Of a stretch of DNA of 64,000 nucleotides, positions 36,651 through 46,642 are shown piece after piece (position 1 is the first letter of the stretch; every line of letters begins with the position of its first letter). This stretch comes from Sinorhizobium sp. 8-89 (lineage in GTDB: Bacteria > Pseudomonadota > Alphaproteobacteria > Rhizobiales > Rhizobiaceae). Made by a program: the position numbers and the translations under genes. The stretch is from the NCBI RefSeq assembly GCF_030124325.1, contig NZ_JASKLR010000015.1:1-64000 (forward strand). Reading direction: 5' to 3'. Under the pieces are notes generated by a model. That model was not told where the DNA came from and made no database searches. It worked only from the letters and a program-made list of their open reading frames with translations.

Positions 36651-37255
36651 CGTCCGGTACGGTCGGCATTCTCGGCCCAGGGCGGATCTTGCCGGCGGCC
36701 AGCGCGCAGGCGATGGTGGACGCCGAGCAACTGCTCGATCGGGCGCGACGCGATGCGGACGCGCTCACTGCTGCAGCGCGCGAGTCCGTGACCATGATCG
36801 AGACGGCAGCCAAAGAGGCGGGTTTGAAAGCAGCGCAAGCGGAAATCCAGGATCGTTTGACTGCAATCGCCGTGGGGACACTGCGGATAATGGAGCAGAA
36901 TGAACAACGGATTGTCGACATGGCCTTGCACATCGCACGCCGGGTTATCGATACCGTCGCACCGGAGAACGCGGCAGTGGATATTGCTTTGCAGAGTCTG
37001 AGATTCGTTGGCGAGAGCTCTGTCGTCCGGTTGCGCGTAACGCCGTCGCTCGTTGAATCGGTTCGCAAACGGTTGAACGAGCTCCTTACTGCAATGACAT
37101 CGCGGTCCATCGTCGAAGTGATCCCCGATCCGGGCGTCAATGATGCCGGGTGCATCCTTGAAACTGATGCTGGACTGGTCGATGCCACGATCGAAGCGCA
37201 GCTAGCGTTGATCGAAAGCGGCCTGCGGAACAGCCTGGGAGCCTCTATCAGGTGA
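36629..37255 (+). CDS. sctL: SctL stator protein (YscL/FliH-like)
   Basis: A 208-aa ATPase stator. An N-terminal helical region rich in Ala and charged residues ([20 protein letters not shown]) is followed by the FliH-like C-terminal domain ([40 protein letters not shown]). It starts 22 bases inside sctK and overlaps sctN by 4 bases. Confidence 0.92.
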   Translation: MVALVQLTSGTVGILGPGRILPAASAQAMVDAEQLLDRARRDADALTAAARESVTMIETAAKEAGLKAAQAEIQDRLTAIAVGTLRIMEQNEQRIVDMALHIARRVIDTVAPENAAVDIALQSLRFVGESSVVRLRVTPSLVESVRKRLNELLTAMTSRSIVEVIPDPGVNDAGCILETDAGLVDATIEAQLALIESGLRNSLGASIR

Positions 37256-38631
37256 AGTCCAAGCCGTCCGAACCGCTGCCAGCAGTGGCCTTCAATAACT
37301 CTTCGCAGGACTACATCGATCGCTTCTTCCAGCTTGCGGGCAGGGAGATTGCCCAGACATCAACGATGCGGCTCTGCGGTCGTGTTCTTCAGATTGTTGG
37401 AACGATCATCCGTGCCACGGTCCCCGGCGCGCGCATAGGCGACCTATGCATGCTGCGCAACCGCGAAAACCACTTCGAGCTATCAGCGGAAATCGTCGGC
37501 GTTCAGCACGACATCGCCATTCTGACGCCGCTGGGGGAGTTGCAGGGACTTTCTACCCGCACCGAAGTGATACCGCTTGGGAAGCCTCTGATGGCTCCAG
37601 CAGGCTGGAACCTGCTCGGCCGGATACTTGACGGTCTCGGGCGCCCTCTTGACGAGCCCACCCATGGCCCCTTGCTTCCAGAAACCCGCGTGCCGGTACA
37701 CGGCGACGCGCCGGATCCCCTGAACCGGCGTATGATCGACAACGTTCTTCCGCTGGGTGTACGCGCGCTCGACGGTCTTGTGACGTGCGGCGAGGGGCAG
37801 CGCATGGGAATTTTTGCGGCAGCGGGCGGCGGCAAGAGTACCCTGCTGTCGATGTTGGCGCGCGGCGCAGCGGTCGACTTGACGGTGGTAGCGTTGATTG
37901 GCGAGCGTGGCCGAGAGGTGCAGGAGTTCATCGGACACAATCTCGGCGCAGAAGCGCGATCGAGATCGGTTCTCGTCGTTGCCACATCCGACCGTCCCGC
38001 CGTGGAGCGGGTGAAGGCGGCCTACGTGGCCACGGCAATCGCCGAGTGGTATCGCGATCAGGGACAGCGTGTGCTGCTTCTTATGGATTCAGTAACCCGG
38101 TTTGCGCGCGCGCAGAGGGAGATCGGTCTCGCTGCAGGTGAACCGCCCGCACGGCGTGGTTTCCCACCATCGGTCTTCGCGACATTGCCGCGGCTCGTGG
38201 AACGGGCCGGAAACAACGACTGCGGATCGATAACGGCCTTCTATACAGTGCTCGTGGAGGGCGATGACATGGCCGAACCCGTGGCCGATGAAATCCGTTC
38301 TGTCGTGGATGGCCATATTGTGCTGTCGCGCACTCTGGCGATGTCCAATCACTATCCAGCCATCGACATCCTAGCAAGTGTCAGCCGGGTCATGAGCACC
38401 ATAGTCTCTTCGCAGCATGAGAATCTGGCAGGTAGGCTGCGGGAGCTAATGGCGAAATACCAAGAAGTGGAACTATTAATACGCGTCGGAGAGTACAAGC
38501 AAGGAGCCGATCCTCTCGCCGATGCGGCTATCGCGAAGATAGACGACATACGAAGTTTCCTACGACAGTCGACGAGAGAGCAGATAGGCTTCCAAGCGAT
38601 GCTTCATAAGCTCGCCGCGTGCCTGGCATGA
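37252..38631 (+). CDS. sctN: SctN T3SS ATPase
   Basis: A 459-aa F1-like hexameric export ATPase that unfolds substrates and strips chaperones. Walker A is [10 protein letters not shown] (about residues 187-196), Walker B is [18 protein letters not shown], and the family signature follows in the [18 protein letters not shown] region. It starts at GTG 37252, overlapping sctL; an ATGA overlap leads into sctO. Confidence 0.97.
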   Translation: MKSKPSEPLPAVAFNNSSQDYIDRFFQLAGREIAQTSTMRLCGRVLQIVGTIIRATVPGARIGDLCMLRNRENHFELSAEIVGVQHDIAILTPLGELQGLSTRTEVIPLGKPLMAPAGWNLLGRILDGLGRPLDEPTHGPLLPETRVPVHGDAPDPLNRRMIDNVLPLGVRALDGLVTCGEGQRMGIFAAAGGGKSTLLSMLARGAAVDLTVVALIGERGREVQEFIGHNLGAEARSRSVLVVATSDRPAVERVKAAYVATAIAEWYRDQGQRVLLLMDSVTRFARAQREIGLAAGEPPARRGFPPSVFATLPRLVERAGNNDCGSITAFYTVLVEGDDMAEPVADEIRSVVDGHIVLSRTLAMSNHYPAIDILASVSRVMSTIVSSQHENLAGRLRELMAKYQEVELLIRVGEYKQGADPLADAAIAKIDDIRSFLRQSTREQIGFQAMLHKLAACLA

Positions 38632-39074
38632 TTCCCAAGGCGGTACATCAACTCCTTGAGTTGAAGCAATTGCGGCGTCGCCGTGCCGAAGAGACGCTAC
38701 AAGTACGGCACTCAGCCCTTGGCAAAGCTGCCGCAGCTGTCGATACCGCTCTGACGGAACTGCGTACATGGCAGCAAGATCGTCCCCGTCGAGAAGCAGC
38801 GTTATACGATGCGTTAATCGGCGAAACTGTCGCTGTCGCCGATCTTGAGGAGGTGAAGGCGAAAATAGCCTCGCTGCACGCGTATGAACAGGTGCTCGAG
38901 AGGCGCCTTGACGCGGCCCTGACGGAGGGCCACCAAAGGCTGCAGGCACGTGAAGAGGCGCACAAGGCAGCACGTGATGCAAACCGCGAGGTGGCTAAAT
39001 TCGAGAATTTGGTTCGAAGCCTTGCCGTCGGCGACACCGCGGAAGAAGAGCGGGCGGCGGAGTCGGAATTGTAG
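38628..39074 (+). CDS. sctO: SctO stalk protein (YscO/FliJ-like)
   Basis: A 148-aa almost wholly coiled-coil protein ([40 protein letters not shown]), the FliJ-like stalk that contacts the ATPase hexamer and the SctV export gate. The ATG overlaps the sctN stop. In compact T3SS operons sctP follows at once; here 1.75 kb of IS debris intervenes. Confidence 0.88.
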   Translation: MIPKAVHQLLELKQLRRRRAEETLQVRHSALGKAAAAVDTALTELRTWQQDRPRREAALYDALIGETVAVADLEEVKAKIASLHAYEQVLERRLDAALTEGHQRLQAREEAHKAARDANREVAKFENLVRSLAVGDTAEEERAAESEL

Positions 39075-39452
39075 CATTTTGTCGAGGAGCGAGACTGTTC
39101 GTCGGTATCGATGTGCCGCCAGCATCCTGATTCAAATCTAAGACGCCCTGACGGATTGAATGGCGTTACTTAACGCTGCGCCCCTAACGGGGTTCCGCAT
39201 CCACCAGCACCCCTTTGGTGCAATATCGGGACCGTTCCGCCGATTAAAGCAGGGCGACCATTTGTTGCGGGGGGACGCTCAGTCCAGCCCACACGGGATG
39301 ATACAGCATACGAGAATAATTAATCTAAGCGAGTTGCGCAAAGAGACGTGGCGCAGACCCCTACGGCAGCCCGTCAAAGTGACGGATGCCGCGAGGAACA
39401 GGGCATTGCGGCGCGACTGGCACGACACGTTAAACGATGACGCCGGACGCGA
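39075..39452 (+). other. Intergenic region between sctO and IS66 remnant
   Basis: About 380 bases with no gene I can support. An open plus frame (39160-39492) has no family resemblance. It is part of the insertion that splits the T3SS operon. Confidence 0.4.
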
Positions 39453-39839
39453 TCATGCCTTGCGGACCGCCCGGAGTACCTCCGCCAGGTGATCCGCCTC
39501 GATATCGCCGGCGGCTCGCACTACGACATCACCGATGACGATTTCGACCGTAGAACTTGCTACCGGCTCAACGCGCGCGAACTTGACCTCCTTCTTCGCG
39601 GTGTCCGTCAGGGGCGCAACCACCCCCGATGACAGTGCCTTGCGACGCCATCCGTAAAGCTGCGGGGGATCCAATCCCTCAGCACGCGCGATCGCAGAGA
39701 CATTGGCCCCAGGCAACAACGTCTCAGCAATCAGGCGCTCCTTCTCTTCGTTCGGCCAGTCACGCGGTTTGCGTCGCGCCCGCACCGGCGCCGCCGTCAA
39801 AACCTCAAATATTCGCGGCTGATTCACACTGTCACTCAT
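39453..39839 (-). CDS. tnpA: IS66-family accessory protein TnpA (OrfA)
   Basis: A 128-aa IS66 OrfA (from MSDSVNQPRIFEVL; an ATG at 39860 is also possible) with a HTH region (RLIAETLLPGANVSAIARAE, GLDPPQLYGWRRKAL) and a complete C-terminus (DHLAEVLRAVRKA). tnpB and tnpC are absent, so only an IS66 fragment remains. It runs opposite to the T3SS genes. Confidence 0.8.
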   Translation of the reverse strand: MSDSVNQPRIFEVLTAAPVRARRKPRDWPNEEKERLIAETLLPGANVSAIARAEGLDPPQLYGWRRKALSSGVVAPLTDTAKKEVKFARVEPVASSTVEIVIGDVVVRAAGDIEADHLAEVLRAVRKA

Positions 39840-39939
39840 AGGATTCTCTGCATGATTCATGCAGAATCCCCGATCAGCGGGCCAAATGATACGTGGGGTC
39901 CCTACGCCCTCACGGAGCATGCACGCGAGCGTGCGCCAT

Positions 39940-40391
39940 CGCGTCGGGAATGCGCGTGGTTCCTCAGCCGGGACGCTGCCTCGCTCAACGAACGTGCCGG
40001 TCACTTCCTTCGTCATCTTTACGAACATGCGCCAAAGCGTGAAAAAGCCGCAGAACTCGCTGGCCGCTTTGCCGCTCTTATTCGTGGCGACGACGATGAT
40101 CTCGAAAGATGGATCGCAGATGCCAGACACAGCGAACTGGCGTCATTTGCTGCGGGGATCGAACGCGATATTGAGGCGGTGAAAGCCGCGATCACAGAGC
40201 CCTGGAGCACCAGCCCGGTCGAGGGGCAAATCAATCGCCTCAAGATGATCAAGTGCCAGATGTACGGGCGTTCGGGATACAATCTCCTGAAAAGCAAGGT
40301 GCTGGCCCGGGCATGAGAGGCAGACCGGCGGCAATATCGATTCGGCAGCGGGGATGACCACGACCCTGCACCAAATATGGCGGAAGAACCC
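39940..40391 (+). pseudogene. ISL3-family transposase C-terminal remnant
   Basis: The plus strand encodes the last ~125 residues of an ISL3 transposase (FLRHLYEHAPKREKAAELAG, ERDIEAVKAAITEPW, GQINRLKMIKCQMYGRSG). The outer end carries CACCAAATATGGCGGAAGAA at 40369-40388, similar in layout to the terminus of the 19-20.6 kb ISL3 copy. The N-terminal two thirds are missing. Confidence 0.75.
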
Positions 40392-40824
40392 CAGATTGTC
40401 GCTCTACAGGGCATTGCGGGTGGTATTCCATGGTCTACCGTGTTGTTTGGTCAGCGTCATCTCAGGGCGCAAGCTCCGAATAGCGCCGCGTCAGGTCCTC
40501 CTTGGCTCCAGGATCTTTCTGGCCGAATCGCTGAGCACCCTCGCTGCGACGGGCATAACATCTGCAGCTGGCCCAATACCGAAATCGTATTTGCTTCCAG
40601 TCACAGTGGGGGCGATGGTCTGCAAAGAGAATCCCCTTCCTTCAGTCGTGAAGAGATTGACCAATATAAGCTTCGCGTGGTGGCGGGTGCTGGAGACGTG
40701 GACCGGTGAGAGACACCATTGTGGGTTCGGCACCTCTCCGTCATCAGTGTCCTGCCAATTACTTCCACCGTCGGCAATCAGGTCATCCACCGCGATGAAC
40801 GTTGGCGTCAGTGGAGGCAGTTTG
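40392..40824 (+). other. Region between ISL3 remnant and sctP
   Basis: About 430 bases open in several frames on both strands. The minus frame (to 40491) reads protein-like (LPVAARVLSDSARKILEPRR region) but matches no family I know. A plus frame continuous with sctP is also open. It is probably residual DNA carried in with the IS elements. Confidence 0.35.
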
Positions 40825-41502
40825 ATGCGAGAACGCCCGTTGGTAATCAATGCTCGAATCTCGGCCTTCACGCCATGCGACCATTCCGCCTGGCGAACGG
40901 AAGGGGTCCCTGCGCCGAAACGAGTGCATATGCGGGATGTCGACCGGTTCTCGCAAAAGTTCGAAGAGGGGAAGAAGGACACATGCGAGTTGGCCGAGGA
41001 TGCCCCGGGCTACAAGATTGGCGGTGATCAACATGATGCGGCGGAAAACGGGAGTGCCGCACTCCTCCTTTCCTTGCTTGCCACCTCGCTCGACAGTGCC
41101 ATGCTGAATGCCGTGGAGCGTCTGGGATCGGCCAAGCAGCCGTCTCGGTCAGCCGAACTCGCCGAGTTGGCCCAAGCAATAATCGAGCACATTCTGGTTG
41201 GTCAAGACGAAGTCGGCGATAGCGTCGTGCACATCGTGCTCGGGGGCGAGGTGTTTGGCAACGCGCATGTGACCATCAGTTACCGCCCCAACAGCCTGAG
41301 AGTTCACATCCGATCCGAGCGGCTTCGGCCCCTCCTAAAGTCCCACAGCCATGCTTTTGCGAGCGACTTGTCCGATCGGCTCGGCGTCCATGTCGTGGTG
41401 ACGGTATGCGGTAACAGCCCAATCTGTGAGGAACAAGACGGTGATTGCCGATCTTGCGGGTGGGAGCCAGTACGGCACTTTGTCGCTGAGAAGAGTCCAT
41501 GA
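40825..41502 (+). CDS. sctP: SctP, needle-length/substrate-switch protein (YscP/HpaP-like)
   Basis: A 225-aa protein in the sctP position. The C-terminal half resembles the FliK/HpaP-type T3S4 domain (DEVGDSVVHIVLGGEVFGNA, VTISYRPNSLRVHIRSERLR) that triggers the switch from early to late substrates. ATG 40825 has GGAGG eight bases upstream; a later ATG at 40930 is possible. It overlaps sctQ by 4 bases. Confidence 0.75.
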   Translation: MRERPLVINARISAFTPCDHSAWRTEGVPAPKRVHMRDVDRFSQKFEEGKKDTCELAEDAPGYKIGGDQHDAAENGSAALLLSLLATSLDSAMLNAVERLGSAKQPSRSAELAELAQAIIEHILVGQDEVGDSVVHIVLGGEVFGNAHVTISYRPNSLRVHIRSERLRPLLKSHSHAFASDLSDRLGVHVVVTVCGNSPICEEQDGDCRSCGWEPVRHFVAEKSP

Positions 41503-42485
41503 TTGATCTTCCCTGCTATCTCCCGCGTGAGGCTTCCGACGTGTCCCGTCTTGCTACCCGACTGCCGGTCGCTTTCAACCTTGCGGGTATCAATGTCGAA
41601 GCTATGATGCCGGGATCGGCGCTGCCTCCGCTCCCACCGGACTACTACCGAGCAGTGATGCGCGTATGCGGCCACAATATTCGCGTCGCAGTCGACTCGT
41701 CGCTCCTCCCGCCCATGGCGGTCAAACATTGGCCAGACGTGACTGCGCTGCCTCTCAACGACCCCTTGCGGGAACTCCTGTTCGACATCGTGCTTCGAGA
41801 TGTCGCCGTCCAGGTGGAACGATGGTGCGGTAGGCGGCCCATCTGGTCCACATCCGAGATCACCGAAGCGCTTTCCCACGCATTTAAGATCGTTCGCCAG
41901 GACGTTCCAGGCGACCTCCTCGGCCTGGTAGAGTTCGATGCCGGCGGACTGCATTGGATCGCCGACTGCTGCTCAGCGCTGCCCGTCGTGCACGCCGTAG
42001 TCGATCACATCTGCCTTTCTCTCTCTCTGCTAATCGCCCGCATCAATCTTAACCTGGCGGATCTGCAGCAACTCGCGCCCGGTGACGTCATCCTGCTGGA
42101 TAACACGCCCGTCTCCCCCGATGGGGCCATGACTGTTTTGCTATTTTGCTCTGACAACCCTCGCTTTCGCGCCTCCATTCTGAATGGCCTTCTTACCGTC
42201 CTTGCAGCAGTGGATCCCGTAATGGATAGACCTGACTCGCTCCCACCGGAAACCCTCGACAGCATCAACTTGCCAGTTGACGTCGATGTTGGACAGCTAA
42301 CCATGCCGCTCAGGCAGGTTCGCGAACTCGCTGTCGGACAGGTGCTGGATCTGGGTTTTGATGCCACAGCCAATGTTAGCTTGCGCATCAATGGACAGGT
42401 GGTCGCAACCGGCGAACTGGTGCGTATCGCCGAGCGGACAGGTGTGCGCGTGGTGGATATGCGCTTACCGCGAGCAGAACCATGA
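41499..42485 (+). CDS. sctQ: SctQ C-ring/sorting platform protein
   Basis: A 328-aa YscQ/FliN-like protein. The C-terminal SPOA domain is clear (LRQVRELAVGQVLDLGFDAT, SLRINGQVVATGELVRI ... GVRVVDM); the N-terminal part is more variable and includes a second SPOA-like segment near residues 200-220. It forms cytosolic pods with SctK, SctL and SctN. Overlaps sctP and sctR by 4 bases each. Confidence 0.93.
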   Translation: MIDLPCYLPREASDVSRLATRLPVAFNLAGINVEAMMPGSALPPLPPDYYRAVMRVCGHNIRVAVDSSLLPPMAVKHWPDVTALPLNDPLRELLFDIVLRDVAVQVERWCGRRPIWSTSEITEALSHAFKIVRQDVPGDLLGLVEFDAGGLHWIADCCSALPVVHAVVDHICLSLSLLIARINLNLADLQQLAPGDVILLDNTPVSPDGAMTVLLFCSDNPRFRASILNGLLTVLAAVDPVMDRPDSLPPETLDSINLPVDVDVGQLTMPLRQVRELAVGQVLDLGFDATANVSLRINGQVVATGELVRIAERTGVRVVDMRLPRAEP

Positions 42486-43144
42486 ACGGGTTGCCTGATC
42501 CCCTTATGCTGATCACGCTGCTCGGCGCCATCGCGGTTGTCCCCTTCATTGCAATTACCGTCACCTCTTACGTGAAGCTCGTCGTCGTATTTGGACTGGT
42601 ACGCAATGCGCTCGGCGTTCAGAACATACCGCCGAACATGGCCCTGAATGCGCTCGCCATCCTACTTTCTGTTTATATTATGCAGCCCGTGGTCAAGAGC
42701 GTTTATGAAGCAGTGAGAGATAAGCCGATCGTATTCGAAAATACGCGGGAGCTGAGCGAAACGATGATACTTGCTGCCGAGCCAGTTCGTAATTTTCTCC
42801 AGAAAAACACATCGCGGCAGGAACGACAGTTCTTCGTCAATGCGACTCGGGAATTATGGAAGAAGCAGGACGGCGCTTCGGTAACTGACACGGATTTCCT
42901 GGTTCAGATCCCGGCCTTCCTCACTTCCGAACTGGAGGACGCGTTCAAGATCGGTTTCTTATTGTTTCTACCCTTTGTTGTCATCGACCTCGTGATTTCG
43001 AACATTCTTCTGGCAATGGGCATGATGATGGTCTCGCCGATGACGATATCCTTGCCATTCAAGCTGTTCTTGTTCGTTGCCGTGAATGGCTGGCAGCGCC
43101 TAATCCACGGCCTCGTCTTGTCTTACGCGGGGTCGGCGTCGTGA
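42482..43144 (+). CDS. sctR: SctR export apparatus membrane protein
   Basis: A 220-aa FliP/YscR protein with four membrane segments and the family signatures VPFIAITVTSYVKLVVVFGL, LVQIPAFLTSELEDAFKIGF, LVISNILLAMGMMMVSP and ISLPFKLFLFVAVNGW. It forms the export gate with SctS and SctT. Overlaps sctQ and sctS. Confidence 0.97.
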   Translation: MNGLPDPLMLITLLGAIAVVPFIAITVTSYVKLVVVFGLVRNALGVQNIPPNMALNALAILLSVYIMQPVVKSVYEAVRDKPIVFENTRELSETMILAAEPVRNFLQKNTSRQERQFFVNATRELWKKQDGASVTDTDFLVQIPAFLTSELEDAFKIGFLLFLPFVVIDLVISNILLAMGMMMVSPMTISLPFKLFLFVAVNGWQRLIHGLVLSYAGSAS

Positions 43145-43401
43145 ACAGCGCCACTCTCAGCAACACCGCCATCGAGGCGCTCACCCTGACACTGGTCCTC
43201 TCGATGCCGACAATCCTGGTTGCCGCGGCGGTTGGGCTGATCGTCAGCGTCTTGCAGGCCCTGACCCAAGTTCAAGAGCAGACACTTCCTTTCGTGGTAA
43301 AGCTGATATGCGTGAGTCTGGTACTGGTCGTCACCGAGAGCTGGTTCGGTGAGCTCAATCGCTATACGATAAAGATCTTCGACAAGATCGGCGCGATGTG
43401 A
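43141..43401 (+). CDS. sctS: SctS export apparatus membrane protein
   Basis: An 86-aa FliQ/YscS protein with two membrane hairpin helices (LTLTLVLSMPTILVAAAVGL and LPFVVKLICVSLVLVV) around the conserved SVLQALTQVQEQTL. Starts at GTG 43141 overlapping sctR. A gap of ~80 bases to sctT is unusual for this otherwise overlapping operon. Confidence 0.96.
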   Translation: MNSATLSNTAIEALTLTLVLSMPTILVAAAVGLIVSVLQALTQVQEQTLPFVVKLICVSLVLVVTESWFGELNRYTIKIFDKIGAM

Positions 43402-43482
43402 GTTCGATTGAATGCCTTCCTTGTGTGCATCTACTAAGGTCACCGCAGTGACCCCACCTAATCATCTAGACTGATCCACTCC

Positions 43483-44271
43483 ATGTCGCCACTCGATCCG
43501 ACTCAGTTGCATATGGCCCTCGTTGTGTTTGCGCTTGCGATGGCGCGTACGTCGGGGATGATGTTGATCACGCCCATCTTCGGACGCGGCATTATTACTG
43601 GGCTGACGCGCAATGGCATCATCATTTCCTGGGCGCTTCCGGTCATCGCATATGCTTGGAGAACCAAGCCTACGAACCTCGACGTCATGTATCTTTCACC
43701 AATACTGGGCCTGTGTCTTAAGGAACTCGTCGTTGGACTCCTATTAGGGATGCCAGTTGCCACCATCGTGTGGGGTGTGGAGGCCGCAGGTACATTCATT
43801 GACAACCAGAGAGGCGCCACGATGGCAAGCCTCCTGAATCGCGCAACCGGGAACCAAGCCTCGCCGCTTGGGGCCTTGTTAGCACAGCTTTATGTCACAT
43901 GGCTCTTCGTCACCGGCGGCTTCTCCACCGTTATTGCCATACTCTACGGCTCCTATGACATCTGGCCTCTGTGGCGCTTCCAACCCGCATTCGGTCCGGC
44001 ATTCGTCACCGAAATTCTACGCCTCGCGGACGTCGTCATGCTGCTCACATTGCTTCTGGCTGGCCCAGCCATCGTTGCCATGTTCCTCAGCGAACTGGGC
44101 TTGGCACTGATCAGCCGGTTCGCGCCGCAGCTGCAGGTCTTCTTTCTCGCCATGCCGGTCAAGAGCGCAGTCGGTCTTTTTCTGCTTATCCTTTCACTCA
44201 CGAATGTACTGATCACCGCCGACAAGCACGTGCCCTCGGCTGTCGTGATTTTCAACCACGTCGTCAAGTGA
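43483..44271 (+). CDS. sctT: SctT export apparatus membrane protein
   Basis: A 262-aa FliR/YscT protein with about six membrane segments. Family landmarks are KELVVGLLLGMPVATIVWGV, EAAGTFIDNQRGATMASLLN and LGLALISRFAPQLQVFFLAM. It completes the SctRST gate. sctU begins 1 base after the stop. Confidence 0.96.
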   Translation: MSPLDPTQLHMALVVFALAMARTSGMMLITPIFGRGIITGLTRNGIIISWALPVIAYAWRTKPTNLDVMYLSPILGLCLKELVVGLLLGMPVATIVWGVEAAGTFIDNQRGATMASLLNRATGNQASPLGALLAQLYVTWLFVTGGFSTVIAILYGSYDIWPLWRFQPAFGPAFVTEILRLADVVMLLTLLLAGPAIVAMFLSELGLALISRFAPQLQVFFLAMPVKSAVGLFLLILSLTNVLITADKHVPSAVVIFNHVVK

Positions 44272-44272
44272 C

Positions 44273-45334
44273 ATGACAGGTAAAAAGACCGAAAAGCCCA
44301 GCCCCAAGCGACTACGGGACCTACGCAAAAAGGGTCAAGTCCCGCACAGTAAGGAAGTCGTAACCGCGGCAGTGACCATTGGTTTCTTCGCCTTGTTTTT
44401 CGGCTCGTTGTCCGGCATCGTAGACCGACTTAAGGCAATGATCCTGAAGCCTATCCCGTTTCTGGAAGGGGACTTTCTCATTGTCTCGCGACAGCTCCTC
44501 GAAGTCTACGTCAGTGAAGTAGAAAGTGTGGTCGCACCTTTCCTCGGTGTCGTCCTGGTCATCGGAGTAGGTGCTTACTTCCTGCAGAACGGAGTTGTCT
44601 TCTCGCCCGAGGCAGCCGCGCCATCGCTCAAAAAGCTCAGCCCCAGTCAGAATATCAAGAGAATCTTTTCGCTGCAGAATCTCGCTGACGTGGGTAAGTC
44701 GATCGTAAAGCTGTTGATGCTCGGTTTGGTTCTTGTATCTGTTCTGAATGAAGGTATCGATGCCCTCGTTTGGACGCCGAGCTGCGGTAGATCTTGCCTC
44801 AGCGCAGTTACAAGTAACCTGCTGCTTAAGATCGCGATCTATGTAGGGTTGAGTTATATTTCGGTGGCAATTGTGGATTTCGCATTCCAGCGATGGCAGT
44901 TCACGAAAAAGAATATGATGTCGAAGGATGAGGTGAAGCAAGAATTTAAGGAAAGTGAAGGCAACCCTCTCACCAAAGGCCGACGCAAGCGGTTCCATAC
45001 GCAGCTGCTTGCTAAGAACATGATTGACCCGTCGCGCAGAGCGACCGTTTTGGTTACCAATCCCACGCACATTGCGGTAGCGATTTACTATGATCGGCAG
45101 CACACTCCCTTACCCATCATTGAGGCCATCGGTACCGATCACTTGGCGCAGCGAATGATCGATGCCGCGGTCGCTGCCGGAGTGCCGGTGTTGCGAAACA
45201 TTCGACTGGCGCGCGCGCTCCTAGAGGATGGCCTTGTCGATGAGTATATTCCGTCGCACCTGATTGAACCTCTCGCGGAGGTCCTTCGGGCGCTCGGGAC
45301 GCTGGCGGCCGATGCCGGCAGTCCATTGCGTTAG
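44273..45334 (+). CDS. sctU: SctU autoproteolytic switch protein
   Basis: A 353-aa FlhB/YscU protein with four N-terminal membrane segments and the cytosolic autocleavage motif NPTH (N263). The N-terminus (MTGKKTEKPSPKRLRDLRKK) is typical. SctU self-cleavage allows the switch to translocator and effector export. About 285 bases without a clear gene follow before sctW, so sctW may have its own promoter. Confidence 0.97.
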   Translation: MTGKKTEKPSPKRLRDLRKKGQVPHSKEVVTAAVTIGFFALFFGSLSGIVDRLKAMILKPIPFLEGDFLIVSRQLLEVYVSEVESVVAPFLGVVLVIGVGAYFLQNGVVFSPEAAAPSLKKLSPSQNIKRIFSLQNLADVGKSIVKLLMLGLVLVSVLNEGIDALVWTPSCGRSCLSAVTSNLLLKIAIYVGLSYISVAIVDFAFQRWQFTKKNMMSKDEVKQEFKESEGNPLTKGRRKRFHTQLLAKNMIDPSRRATVLVTNPTHIAVAIYYDRQHTPLPIIEAIGTDHLAQRMIDAAVAAGVPVLRNIRLARALLEDGLVDEYIPSHLIEPLAEVLRALGTLAADAGSPLR

Positions 45335-45619
45335 TCTCATTCGAGTTCAAGTATTTGAAGACATGCTGCCGCCCGGTCTGTCCGCAGCTCTCTTGGCAGC
45401 GATACGCCTGAGATATGGGGTGATATCGAACAACTATTTTGTCTTGTTCACAGTAAGTTTTATCTGTCGGGTGCGTAAAGTGCGGCGCAATGACGGTTCC
45501 CGTCGATTTCACTGTCTTGCTGTCAAGATGGGTTATCACAAGGAGCGGGCTCCCTTAGGTCCGCGCCGGACATATCGGCGTGAAGCAGAGCGACCGAATT
45601 TCCTCTTGGAGGCGAAACA

Positions 45620-46642
45620 ATGTCCGATCGAGCGGGATTGCCCCCTACGCTTGCCACACTCTTGGAGCAGGCAAAGGAAGAGCGGACTTTTGGATTTTCT
45701 GAGTTGATGGAGGTGAAGGAGCGCGCCGAACGCAAGATCTCGAAGAAACTTCTAGTGCAAGGTCCCAGCGCAAATGAAGAAGTCAATGCCTGTCTCGAAC
45801 GGTTGGAGTATTTCAATCGTGGCGACCCGGAGGCGCTATTGCGTGGTGTCCGCGGCGACAATCCCGCCTGTGGGGATACTCTGCTCAATGCAGGCCATCG
45901 GTCCGCGGGTCCCTCACATGCCAATGTACCACTCGATCCGGCGGCGCGAGAATTGTACCGCGAAGGTCTCGGCCAGCTTGCCGACCGCACCGGCAAGGCC
46001 CAGCGCACGGCCGAGCAAGGGGTAGCTGTCCGGACTGGTCTCAACATACCGGGCGAAGCAGATGAACAGGCGTGCGGCGGCGATCAACAGGTCGCCGGCG
46101 AACTGCGCAATTTCTGCCGCGCAATGGTCTCGAGCGCCTCAGCGCTGGGCAGACTATATAAAGGATTTTTTAAAAACCTTAGCGCCGAGGGGTTCGCGCA
46201 GCGCATTGCCTTCTTGACGCGTACGCTCGGCGAAGACATCCGCTTAGCCGGTCCCTCTGTCGAGCCAGCGCAGTTACATTGCATCCTTGGAGGACTGAAG
46301 GCCCTCCGTGTGCTGGACAGCGTGCATGAGCGCTGCGGCGAAATGATCATGCGGATACGGAGGCAGAGCCAGCTCGACATGACCCCTGCTGCGGTGATGC
46401 AGCAGTTACTGCCGTTTGTCGGGGACGTCGTACCCGGGCCTTCGAACGTCAATCCGATTCCGGAGCGACTCGGAATCTCGCCCGACCGACTGGATGTCCA
46501 AATTGCGGTACTGCGCGAATCGCGGAATCTCCTCTCGATGATACCGCCCGGTGTTTACCGCGATTTAGAGACGCGAACAGCAGGGCTAAGGGCGATGCAG
46601 CAAGCAATGGACATCCTCATTGAAAAGGAGGAAAGCGCATGA
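45620..46642 (+). CDS. sctW: SctW gatekeeper (YopN/InvE/HrpJ-like)
   Basis: A 340-aa helical gatekeeper, HrpJ-domain protein (EEVNACLERLEYFNRGDPEA, LRNFCRAMVSSASALGRLYK) that holds back effectors until host contact. A good Shine-Dalgarno (TTGGAGGC) precedes ATG 45620. The C-terminal third resembles the TyeA part (LPFVGDVVPGPSNVNPIPER ... LGISPDRLDVQIAVLRE), suggesting a YopN-TyeA fusion. Its stop overlaps a small ORF, then sctY and sctV, matching the yopN-...-yscY-yscV order of Yersinia. Confidence 0.85.
   Translation: MSDRAGLPPTLATLLEQAKEERTFGFSELMEVKERAERKISKKLLVQGPSANEEVNACLERLEYFNRGDPEALLRGVRGDNPACGDTLLNAGHRSAGPSHANVPLDPAARELYREGLGQLADRTGKAQRTAEQGVAVRTGLNIPGEADEQACGGDQQVAGELRNFCRAMVSSASALGRLYKGFFKNLSAEGFAQRIAFLTRTLGEDIRLAGPSVEPAQLHCILGGLKALRVLDSVHERCGEMIMRIRRQSQLDMTPAAVMQQLLPFVGDVVPGPSNVNPIPERLGISPDRLDVQIAVLRESRNLLSMIPPGVYRDLETRTAGLRAMQQAMDILIEKEESA

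Noticed and set aside
35672-36931. 419-codon minus-strand open frame over sctJ-sctL
   Set aside because: It is antisense to three well-supported T3SS genes.
40491-40982. Minus-strand frame near sctP as a regulator gene
   Set aside because: Protein-like in part but no family match, no start signal, and it overlaps the better supported sctP start.
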